NCBI RefSeq assembly: GCF_000189635.1
Contig: NW_002476144.1
Span: 17,184 to 81,183, forward strand
Direction: 5' to 3'
Origin: Tetrahymena thermophila SB210
Taxonomy: Eukaryota > Ciliophora > Oligohymenophorea > Hymenostomatida > Tetrahymenidae
Length of the DNA stretch: 64,000 bases
The position numbers and the translations under genes are program-made. Positions 54,401 through 64,000 of the stretch are shown here, one piece after another; the first letter of the stretch is position 1, and each line of letters starts with the position of its first letter. Under the pieces are notes generated by a model. It was not told the origin of the DNA. It was given only the letters and a program-made list of their open reading frames with translations, and did not search any database.

Positions 54401-55881
54401 ATGAGCTAAATTTTAGGTAAAGAATAAAAGTTAATTATGCAAGGACAACATAGATAAAACTCTGTAATTTAGGGATATATTCATGATTTTAAAATAAATA
54501 AACTAGAAAATAATGAAGAAAATTCAAATTAACCCGTCTTAGCAGCTCCATAGCATTAAAATAATGAAAGTGCTTTGAATAAACATAAGATTAACTATTA
54601 AAATCCATATATATCTCCTAAATATCGCTATGAAAAACTACCAGAAATTTAAGTTAAATAAAATGAAAGTGAAAATGTAGATGATTTAGAGAAAAATAAA
54701 CATTAAAGATCTTCAAGCACCATTTATAAACACAATAATGAATAAATGAATTTGACTAATCCATATCTAACAAAGCCAAATAGATCTTATTCATAAAAAG
54801 CTGTACCAAGTGCAGTAATGCTATAATAAATTAAATAAGAAAGAATCATAGTATAGGAACAAAACTAAATGCTTATAAATAGATTAAGAAAATTGAGATA
54901 AGAAGAATTATAACTTTAAAAGAGTGCTGAAGATGCTGCAAAAAAAGCTGAAAAGATATTTAACCAGAAAAAATTATATATAAAAAAGGTAATTTTTAGT
55001 TTAAATGCTTTAATAATATAAACTTGAGTTATATAAAATTGTAATATAAAACCAGTATTAACAAATATAATTGCTATCATTTTTAATAGTGATTTTTATT
55101 GAAATGTTTTTACAAATATTAATAAATCAATATATTGAAATTTATTAATAAATCATTTATGTATTATTTATTTTGTTTTATATTTAATAAAAATATTATT
55201 ATTATCTAATAGAAAGAAGAAGAGTAACAAAGAATTCAATAGCAAGATGATGTTGGATACACTCACCCTAAAAAGTAACTAGAAATGCTAAGAGTATAAA
55301 TTGCAAAAGAAGAAAATTTGAAAAAAAAGAAAGAAGGTTTTTATCAAGTAAAGTAAATAATAGCTGAAGAGCAAATTCGCAAAGCTTAAGAGTAAAAAGT
55401 GGCAATTGAAAATGCAAAATTTAAGATGGAGTAAATGAAAAAGTAAAAGGAGATTTCAAAATAAAGAAAAGAGTAATATTTATAAGAGAAAAAATTAAAA
55501 TTAGAAAAGGAGTTACAAAAATAAAGAATAAAAGAAGAAGCAATGCTCAGCTTTGCAAAGTTTGAAGCAAAAGACTTTGAAAGGAGAGAGTAAGAAATGT
55601 TAGAAAGAATTAAATAAACCTAATTGATGAAAGAATAAGCTAAAGAATAATTAAAGGATTCTGTTACTCTTGATATATTCGAATATGAAAATAGATATGT
55701 TAAAGATAAAAAAGTGAATAATAGTAGTCATAATATGTCTATGACATCATTAAATGCTAACCAAAATAAAAACGGTTCTTAAAAAGGTGTCGGAACTAAT
55801 TACAACTCAAGAGCAATATCTCAATAAGTACTAAAGATTAACTCTCATGGATAATCTTATATTTCTAATGGCTAAGAGTGA
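54401..55881 (+). CDS. Hypothetical coiled-coil protein (418 aa)
   Basis: Two exons (54401-54988 and 55213-55881) give 419 codons ending in TGA 55879-55881. The first 120 residues are polar and Asn-rich (MSQILGKEQKLIMQGQHRQN at the start). From about residue 140 to 350 the chain is almost continuous Lys/Glu/Gln heptads, for example RLRKLRQEELQLQ and EKKLKLEKELQKQR, split by the intron. The tail is Ser/Asn/Gln-rich. This is typical of ciliate cytoskeletal or cortical coiled-coil proteins, but no family motif identifies it. Confidence 0.8.
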
Positions 55882-57009
55882 TTGATTATCTAAATCTTAT
55901 GTATTTATATGTTTAAGATCAATACTACAATTCCTACTTCTACTAAACAAATAAAATATAAATTAAATTCATTCATTTTATTTTGCGACATTTAACTTTT
56001 TTTTTATTTGAATAAAATAAATTGATTAAAATAATAGAATATATTTTAATAATTCATTTCTAAGAAAATACTTACCATAAATAATTATAAAGTTAGATAC
56101 TCATGATTTATTTAAGGCAGATTTTTGCAAAAAATTTTTAAAGGCTGATGGCTTAATAAAAATTTTGAAAATTAATAGGCCTTAATTAATAAGTTTCTAC
56201 AGTAAATAGTATTATTTTTCTAAAAAAACATATTTTTAACTAAAAAAAGTAATAATTTAAAACAAATAGTTAGTTACTTCTTTTATTTATTAAAGAGAAT
56301 ATATTCAGTTTTTAGTTTGTTTTATTACCTCAAGTTATTTATTTTATTTATTTAGGCGAAATTGTAATAATTTTAAACAATCTTAGTAAGTTAAATAAAT
56401 AGTGAAAAATTTTTTATAAACATTTTTGCTGACTAAATAAAATAAATATAAATTTGAAAACCATATTTTTTTTATTTGCTCAGTGAAATAAATCTACTAT
56501 GAAATATTAAATTCTTTAAAATTAAGTTTTTAACGAATTATTTTTTGTTTAATCAATTAAAATATTGAATTTTTTATTATTAGGAAATATGTAATTAATT
56601 ATCTTTTAGTAAAAAATATTTTTTTTTTTTAGTATGATAGTGTTATTTTTGCCATAAGGCATACTTGTCTTTGGTTTAGCAAATCATCTTTTAGAAATTT
56701 TAAAAAATTAATAATTATTTTAAATTTATTTTAACTCAGAAAGCAGTAGGCATTTCGCTTATCTAACAAAAATAATAAAGCTATAGCAATAAGAAATTAA
56801 ATAAATCTAATAAAAACAATAATTAAATATTTGTTTATCCACAATAATAATAATTATAATATACACAAATTAAAATTGATTTAAAGAAAGACTTAAAACA
56901 GCTGAATAAAATAAAACACTGGTAATCAACAAAGCGATTCAAAAAATAGAAATATTACTCTTAAAAACAAGCAGATTCCAAAAATTCAAATCATAAGATA
57001 GATTAAAAA
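55882..57009. other. AT-rich intergenic region
   Basis: Spacer between two plus-strand genes. The final 250 bases are A-rich with modest G/C and probably form the leader of the Rab6-like gene. Confidence 0.55.
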
Positions 57010-58263
57010 ATGCATACAAACGATAGCAGTAGAATGACTTCTAATTTCTCGAATACATCGAGAGTTAAGCACAAAATTATCTTTTTAGGTGATCAACATG
57101 TCGGAAAAACATGTATTATTGAACGTTTTATGTATGATGTATTTGACGAAAAGCCTCATGTAAATTAACATAATTTAGCATAAGTTCAATTCAAAGACAG
57201 ATAAAAACCAATAACTATTAATTATAAAAAAAGCCTACTGTAGGTGTAGATTTTCTTGCAAAGACTCTACATATTGATGATAAGAGTATTAGACTTTCAT
57301 TGTGGGATACTGCAGGATAGGAAAGATTCAGAAGTCTTATCCCAAGTTATTTAAGAGATGCCACATGCGCAGTAATCGTATTTGATGTTACTAGTAAATT
57401 ATTTAAAAAGATAAACATTAATACATGAAGATTTTTCAAGAAATAGTATAATTGATATACTTTAAAATTATTTTTTTATCAGAATAAATACGTCTTCAAT
57501 TAAATAATATATTTATATGAAACATGAAAAATCTTAATTATTCAACTACTATAAAAACAACTTTTTTAATAATTTTTTATTAAAAGACAAAGAAAGTTTT
57601 AGTAATGTAGATAGATGGATTAAGGACTATAAAGACAACAGAGGTAGCGAAGCACCATGCGTTTTAGTAGCAAATAAAATTGATTTAAAACTAAGTAAGC
57701 AGAATTAATATTTAATTGTTATGATATATTTAAAGCAAAGAAGGAATGCATAAAATTTAAATTCATAAAACGAAAAAAATGACTTTAAATCCTTAATTTT
57801 AAATTTTAATTTATAAAAATAGCAAGGGAAGTTTAATTAGCTGATTTAGAAAAGAAAGCAAAGGAAAATAATATGAAATTTTACGAAATATCTGCAAAAA
57901 CGGGTGAAAATGTTGCTAATATGTTTAAGGATATGGCTATTTCTCTTTAGCCTGTAGAAAATAGTATTCTTTCTCCTAACGCAGATAATCTAAATAATTG
58001 TAAATTTATAAAAAAAGATGTAAGCAAAATCATAAATTTATTTTAAAATTTGTAAAATAGAAAAAAAAGATTACTAGTTTGCAAATCAAAATAAATAGCC
58101 CTCTACAGGTAACACAGGAGCTCCAGCTTAGCCTGCTACAAAAGCAAGTACTTAATAAACATAAGCGAATTAAAACTTTACGTTGAAAAACGATAAGCCC
58201 CTTTTAAATGGATAAAATTAGTAGAGTGGTGGTAATACAGGTGGTTCTGGAAAATGCTGCTGA
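57010..58263 (+). CDS. Rab6-like small GTPase
   Basis: Rab6 directs Golgi-related vesicle traffic. Five exons run from ATG 57010 to TGA 58261-58263. The P-loop is GDQHVGKT, with His where most Rabs have Ser, Ala or Gly. The switch I region reads PTVGVDF, switch [21 protein letters not shown], which is the Rab6 signature, and the next strand VIVFDVT. G4 is ANKIDL and G5 is SAKTG. After the GTPase fold come about 60 residues rich in Gln, Asn, Thr and Gly, ending SGKCC, the double-cysteine geranylgeranylation site. An N-terminal extension of about 20 Ser/Asn-rich residues precedes the fold. All catalytic residues are intact, unlike the other GTPase of this window. It converges on the Kelch gene. 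Confidence 0.92.
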
Positions 58264-59064
58264 GCAAATAAAATATTCAAATTATGATCCTTTAAATTAT
58301 TATATATTTTTCTAATTCCTTCGTTTTATAGCAAGCTATAAATAAAATATTATAATGATTAAAATTAAAACTACCTTTTATGAAATAGAATAAATAGATA
58401 GATCAATTCAAATTTTATATTTATTTTAATGCATAATTAATTAATGCTAAAAATTCATTTTTACTTCGCAATAAAAGTAATTTGAAAAACAAAAATTTTT
58501 TGTTGATTTTACTAACTAATTTTTTATATGTTTTTAATATTCTTCAAACTCATTCTTTAATTAAAAAATAAATTTTTTTCTATTAATGAAATAAATTATT
58601 AAATAAAATAATCTCTTTTTCAAATTTTATTAAAAATTAATTTCTAAAAAATTACTGATTTTTCTTAATACTATTAAAAAATATCTCAATTTGCTGTGCT
58701 TATACCTCTTAACTGTATAAAATTAAGGATTATTATAGGATAAAACAAACATAAAACTTACAATCACAATCTCTCATCTATTTTGATATTTCTTTACATA
58801 AAAATTAAATAAATTTTATAAAAAAAGAAACAGAGTCAAATTTCTAAGCTATTAAATGCTTTATAAATACGAATAAATAAATATGAGTAACGAGAAAATT
58901 AATCTAAACCCAGATAATGTTTTTGTGAACTTAATTTAACTTAATTAATCTAATTATGTCAATAAAATGCTCTCTAAATAATTGTTAATTAATTTCAATT
59001 TAATAAATCTTTTCTTTATTAACATAAATGCCATTTGTATTAATCCATTAATTTATTCATTTGT

Positions 59065-59095
<31 letters not shown>

Positions 59096-59148
59096 TAAAT
59101 ATTATTTGATAGATATATTTTTTTTAAAATAAACTTTAAATTTATTCA
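58264..59148. other. Region between convergent genes, with TTTA tract
   Basis: It separates the Rab6-like gene from the 3' end of the Kelch gene. A short plus-strand frame from ATG 58883 (MSNEKINLNPDNVFVNL) fades into A/T-rich sequence and is not called. A (TTTA)n tract occupies about 59061-59095. Confidence 0.55.
59061..59095. repeat. (TTTA)n simple repeat
   Basis: About nine TTTA units in a row lie just outside the 3' end of the minus-strand Kelch gene, probably in its 3' untranslated or flanking region. Confidence 0.8.
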
Positions 59149-61931
59149 TCAACTCAAGTAATGCGAAAAAAGGGACTGAAGCTTTGGCCTCTGTGCCATT
59201 TCCTACTTTTACCTTGGACTTAAAGCACATGATTGAGGTGAATTTGATGTTTACATTTAGTTTTTTCTTGAACTGTCTAAGCTTATAAACATGCTTTCTG
59301 GTTAGCTTTTTAAAAACTTTTTAGAAGGAGGTCTTAAAAAGCTTTTATTTTCGCTAGATCTATTGGTATTTGAAAAATTAATTTTTCTTTCTAAATAAGA
59401 AATATGTTTATTTTCCTCTACTTCTAATCTATCAAGAGACATTTATCTTGTAGCAAAATCTCTTACTGGGTTGCTTTTTTTTTGTTTTGCTACTTATTAA
59501 TCTGTGTAAAAATAATTTTTAAAATAAGAGTATTATTAACTTTGAATATGAACTTACTCATTTCTAATACATATAACTCGCAGTCAGTATAGCTTTGATT
59601 AGATGCTCCACCAAAAATAAATATACGTTCATCGATAGAAGTAAAAGAATGAGCAAATCTATGCCTATTATTTTATCCACTTACATTAATCTAAATCCAA
59701 TTTAAATTATTCAGCTAAAGTATCCACACATCTTAAAATGCATATTCTGGCATATTAGCTTCATCATTGACTCCTCCAAATAAAACAATTCCCTTTACAT
59801 AATAGTTAAAGATCATGCTATGATGAAATCTTGGATGAGGACTTTATCCAGAGGTCTCAGGTATTATCCAGTCAACAGGTTATTCCTTTTAGTCTGTCAA
59901 TTTAGAAGAAATTAATAATAGCAAATATATATAAAATATTTACCTAATTTTAATATAATAAGTTTGCCTCTTATTTTTTAGTTGCCTTATTTACCTCCGA
60001 AGCAATAAATTCCTTCTTCCTTCACCTTTTCAATTATTTAAAAAATCAACATTTCAATCTTCACTAAAAATATTAAAAAAATACTTTGAATTTATTTTTA
60101 GAACTCACCATTTTGCCCATTTTTTCTGCTTTTCTTGAAATAAATTTCAAGCTCTTTTAAAATATTGGCACCATTTAGTGGAAAGCTATTCCCTACTCAT
60201 CAAATTTGAATTAGAAAGATTTCCATCTCCCTTTATCTAAATATTTGTTAATTGTATTCTTCATTCAAGTTAGAACATATTAAAGTATTTACCTAATGAA
60301 AGCACATTCAATTAATTTAAATATTTTTCATAATTTCCTACTCCACCATGTGCATAAAAGTGATTTCCAACTATACAAGTTGCATGATTTCTTCTAGGCT
60401 CTACATAATCCCCTATTGTTCTAATCTGCTTCCACTCATGGTTATCTAAATTTAGCATCCATACATCATTCATAACAGCTCTATTTTTCAATTTTGAGCT
60501 GTACTCTGAAGCACCGCCAAATATAACCATTTAGTTTTTATATAAATTAGCAGAATGTCCAAAACGCCCACTTTGGTTACCATAAAATCCGTTTGTTTCT
60601 GTCTTTTTCCACTCATAATCCTCTAAAATTTATCAATAAAATTTAGATTTTAACAAAATTAAAATAAAAATTCATCACAATAAAGCCAAATTAAATAAAA
60701 TTAAGATAGAATATTAATATTATCAAATATAAAAATTACTTAGACTGAACTGGTAAAGGGAGTTAAATAACTAAAAACCAAATCCTCCAAATAAATATAG
60801 ATTTTGGTTATATTCTAGTAAAGAAGCTCCCTCTCTGAACTCAGGCTTTAGCTAAGAGCTATAATTAACTACCTTTTCCCAATGGAACTACAGTTCTATC
60901 TATTAATTTTGATTTGAATCACCTTGTTCTTCTATTTCAGTATTTGAGAACTGAGAATTACCTCCAAGTTACTGATTATTTTGAAGCTACTAATTGAATA
61001 TCGCAGGATTTATTATTAGGGGCATTTATTAACTGTTAAAAGGAAATTTATTTAATCTACTATAATTATTTTATTAAGGTAATTTTTTTTAAGTTGCTGA
61101 TTTATTTATTAAGCTGTCAGAATATTTTTTGATGCTGATGTAATTTTCAAAGCTACTAATCCTTTGGATTTCAAGCTAATCTTTGATCAAGTTCATTTAT
61201 TCACTATTGTGTATTAATTTTTGCTTTATTTTCTCTTGGCTGCTTAGATTTTAGTTAAAAAATTTATCTAAAATATTCTAAGGATTCTTTTAAATAATGT
61301 CTTTAAAAGGAGTGAACTATCCTTAGCCTTAAGGCACAGTAGGGGAAAAAATATCACCCCCAAAACTCATATTACCAAATCTAGAATGAGAAGTACCCTT
61401 ACTTTTTTTAAAATCTGTTTGCATTTCTTTTGGAGTAGACGGAGTAAAAAATTTATTTTAAGAGTGAATTTACAGTGACAAAGATTATTTTGAATGCTAT
61501 GACTGTCTTTAGTTTTGTTTTAAATTTTCAAAAGTTTGTTTGAAGTTGCTTCTTGTGGTACATCCAAATTTAGAATGATCATCTCCTTCCTTAAAACTTA
61601 CAATTTATGGTTTATATTTTGGTGTATCTGAAATTATAAGATCATTCTTATTTATCAAATCTAAATCAATTGTCATATTCATTTATTTTTTGGGCTTAAT
61701 TTTGGGTGTTTAGTCAATAGTTTAATTTAAAAATTATTCAATTTTGCCTTCATGTAACTTTTAAACCCCTTCTTATTATGATTATTTCTACTTTTACTTA
61801 AGTATTTTTTTAATATCTTAAAATCCTCCAATGGTAGAGTTCACTAAATATTAATTATAAAAGTTAAAGGTATTAGAATGTTGATCAATAATGTTACTCT
61901 ACGCTAGTTTATCTAAATTAATATTATTCAT
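59149..61931 (-). CDS. Kelch-repeat protein
   Basis: Kelch repeats fold as a beta-propeller for protein binding. Exon 1 (60740-61931) codes for about 350 polar, Gln/Asn/Ser-rich residues with little order, then enters the first propeller blade (YLFGGFGFQ). Further exons give blades with the double-glycine and Trp signatures: MVIFGGASEYSS, DVWMLNLDNHEW, YAHGGVG, IYCFGGKQGN, IVLFGGVND, DVWILQLNNLNW and IFIFGGASNQS, so about six blades. The introns are small and the joins keep the frame. A polar tail (MSLDRLEVEENKHISYLER and on) ends at TGA 59149-59151. There is no BTB, BACK or F-box domain, so an E3-adaptor role is not supported. Total length is about 800 residues. Confidence 0.88.
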
Positions 61932-62301
61932 ATTTTATTTTTTATGATAATAAAAAGTATAAGAATCAGTATTTTAAGATAAAATTTATTCTACTTTCTA
62001 CAATATGTTTTCCTCAAATAAATAAATAGATTAATAAATTTATTTATTTAGATTTAATATTAACACACTAATTACTAGTTAATTAAGTAGTTAATTAAAA
62101 ATCACAGAATTGGATAAGCTCCTTAAAAACCATAAAAAGAAAGACGGACCCTCCTTTGTCTAACTTTTATATATTTAAAGTGAAAAAATCACTTAATAAT
62201 TCTACTTGCACAAAAAAAAAATTTCCAGTATTAACATAAAAAATATTAAAAAAAATAAATAAATACTTTAATTAAAATTAATGAAATATAGAAGAGATAC
62301 C
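61932..62301. other. AT-rich intergenic region
   Basis: Short spacer between two minus-strand genes; it probably holds the Kelch gene promoter. The patch at 62098-62165 is less AT-rich and may be leader sequence. Confidence 0.55.
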
Positions 62302-63048
62302 TCAATCCATAAAATATTTAATAATTTTATAATGTTTTAAATTGCACACATTTTATTACAAATTATTTAAAATAATAGTTTCAAAAATTATTTCTTTTCT
62401 ATATTAATGACCATATTCTTTATTTATTAACTCAAGTTGCTTTAAAAATATTAAGTATTTATCCTTTTCTTATTGCATCTCATTTACAAAGTTAGCTTTT
62501 TCATCCTCTGTTTCTATCTAGTAGTTCTTTATTATACAATTAATTGCCTCAAATTTTGATAAAATTTATTCTAGTTTATAAAAGGGTTTAGATATATCTG
62601 CCCATTGATATATACAGGCACTGTCCATTTGCAAATCACTAAGCTTCTACCTAAGTTTTTTAAATTCTTTAAAGATTACAAAATAAATATTAATAATTTT
62701 ACTAAAAACGTATTTTTTCAGAAAATGAGCTTATTTATATAAAATACAAAGCTCCAAGCCATTTCTAATTTAGTAAATTTTAAATGTCTTCAACCTTTTC
62801 AAAAAGGTATATTTAAAAATCTTGATTTTTTGAATTTATCTCTATTTCAAGCAATTGACCATCAATCAAACTTTTTAACTCTACAAATTGCTTTATTAAA
62901 TTTATTTTAAATTAAGAATTCTAAAATATATTTTGCCATTATTTACAATCATCAAAGTTAATTCTCTAACAAGAGCGTTTAAATTACTTGAGTATGGAAT
63001 AAAATGTATTGAAAATTTTTTTCTTTAAGAATTGTCATATTTTTCCAT
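62302..63048 (-). CDS. Hypothetical small protein, last gene before the telomere
   Basis: Exons joined across two short introns give a charged protein of about 215 residues, from ATG 63046-63048 (MEKYDNSQRKKFSIHFIPYS) to TGA 62302-62304. One intron appears to be only about 26 nt (GTAAATAATGG to TATTTTAG near 62960); removing it restores the frame into FVELKSLIDGQLLEIEI. Later sequence includes MDSACIYQWADISKPFY and NFVNEMQQEKDKYL. There is no signal peptide, membrane span or known motif. Its promoter must lie in the 660 bases between it and the telomere. Confidence is moderate because the joins are inferred. Confidence 0.65.
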
Positions 63049-63708
63049 TTATTTGAACTTTAATTTATAAATCCAATTTATCTAAAATTAATATTAAAAA
63101 CTTTGAATAGAAATAATAAATTTTGTATTAAAACCTATATAATATTTTTTTAATGTTGTTTTTTATAAATATTCTGCTATTTTTTTATTTGATCTTTAAT
63201 ACAAATCCGATTTATCTAAAATTAATATTAAAAACTTAAAATAGAAAAATAAATATTGTATTAAAAACTATTAAATGCTAATATTTATTTATGGCTTATA
63301 TTTATAAAAATCTGATAATTAGAATATTGCTAAATATTAGAGATCCTCTGAAATAGGAAAGGCAAAATTATTGAGAAGATGTATAAAAATAAGATCTGTT
63401 CAATTAAAGAAGGAAATAAAATTATTTTTTAACTTATTAGTTTAAAAATTGTAAAAAATAATTACTTCATAACAAAAAATATATATTCATAAAAACTTCA
63501 AAATTTTTTCTTTCAATTAAACTGACCCACTAATTAATTAATTAATGGTAAATTGAACTTTAGTTTATCAAATTACTCAAATAGAAAATTTAAAAATTTC
63601 TCCATTAAATAATAATTTTTTTAAATTATTTTAACATCAAGTAGAATATTCTACAAAACAAAAAGTTTATAAAATGTTATTATTAATTTATTTGTTGAAG
63701 GAATAATT
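63049..63708. other. Subtelomeric AT-rich region
   Basis: It lies between the last gene and the telomere. It contains a two-copy direct repeat and no further gene. I did not see the germline chromosome-breakage consensus here, as expected because it is removed when the macronuclear chromosome is made. Confidence 0.6.
63070..63271. repeat. Subtelomeric direct repeat, two copies of about 69 bp
   Basis: Copies at about 63070-63138 and 63204-63271 share AATCCRATTTATCTAAAATT and then AATATTAAAAACTT, with a few differences in the 3' half. The period is about 134 bp. It is a local duplication upstream of the last gene. Confidence 0.75.
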
Positions 63709-64000
63709 GGGGTTGGGGTTGGGGTTGGGGTTGGGGTTGGGGTTGGGGTTGGGGTTGGGGTTGGGGTTGGGGTTGGGGTTGGGGTTGGGGTTGGGGTTGG
63801 GGTTGGGGTTGGGGTTGGGGTTGGGGTTGGGGTTGGGGTTGGGGTTGGGGTTGGGGTTGGGGTTGGGGTTGGGGTTGGGGTTGGGGTTGGGGTTGGGGTT
63901 GGGGTTGGGGTTGGGGTTGGGGTTGGGGTTGGGGTTGGGGTTGGGGTTGGGGTTGGGGTTGGGGTTGGGGTTGGGGTTGGGGTTGGGGTTGGGGTTGGGG
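63709..64000 (+). repeat. Telomere, (GGGGTT)n
   Basis: The window ends in 292 bases of uninterrupted GGGGTT, 48 full units plus GGGG. The G-rich strand runs 5' to 3' towards the end, as at a right-hand chromosome terminus. GGGGTT is the Tetrahymena telomerase product, and the length fits known macronuclear telomeres of a few hundred bases. The sequence stops inside the array, so the true length may be larger. Confidence 0.98.

Noticed and set aside
58883-59010. Short plus-strand frame MSNEKINLNPDNV after the Rab6-like gene
   Set aside because: Coding character fades after about 35 codons and there is no clear splice; the region belongs to the 3' flanks of two convergent genes.
63049-63708. 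Germline chromosome-breakage sequence or an internally eliminated sequence near the telomere
   Set aside because: I saw no match to the 15-bp breakage consensus. It should be absent from macronuclear DNA anyway.

Overview
This window is the right-hand end of a somatic (macronuclear) chromosome of a ciliate, almost certainly a Tetrahymena and most likely T. thermophila. The last 292 bases are perfect GGGGTT telomere repeats. The DNA is extremely AT-rich. Introns are short and AT-rich, with GTAA(A/T) donors and TTTAG or ATAG acceptors. Every confident gene reads through many in-frame TAA and TAG codons as glutamine and stops only at TGA. With the standard code nearly every gene breaks into fragments, so all calls below use the ciliate nuclear code. 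Exon joins were made by eye: frame, motifs and families are solid for the named genes, while first exons and some splice sites are inferences.

Layout, left to right: CFAP45 ciliary coiled-coil protein (-, 632-3088); intronless N/Q/S-rich 946-aa protein (+, 4809-7649); divergent Rab-like GTPase with a CaaX end (-, 8951-9912); calcium-dependent protein kinase (+, 11626-13798); coiled-coil protein (-, 14568-16091); giant 3,220-aa secretory-pathway membrane protein (+, 18402-28454); MORN-repeat protein with an acylation-type N-terminus (+, 30463-31886); BLD10/CEP135 basal-body protein (-, 33083-38258); TauE/SafE-type membrane transporter (-, 39568-41079); protein kinase with a C-terminal membrane anchor and Cys-rich ectodomain (+, 43231-46715); multi-pass membrane protein (+, 48180-49586); Q-rich 1,003-aa protein (+, 50141-53458); coiled-coil protein (+, 54401-55881); Rab6-like GTPase (+, 57010-58263); Kelch-repeat protein (-, 59149-61931); and a small last gene (-, 62302-63048) less than 700 bp from the telomere.

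Themes: cilium and basal body (CFAP45, BLD10, perhaps the MORN, Kelch and coiled-coil proteins), membrane trafficking (two Rab-family GTPases), calcium and surface signalling (CDPK, inverted receptor-like kinase, giant membrane protein) and transport (TauE/SafE). Eukaryotic neighbours need not be functionally linked and I see no operon-like arrangement. The gaps of 0.4 to 2.3 kb are AT-rich and hold simple or degenerate direct repeats but no convincing RNA genes. The most unusual items are the inverted-topology receptor-like kinase with DLD in place of DFG, the Rab-like GTPase whose DxxGQ switch II motif is replaced, and the giant beta-helix-like membrane protein.
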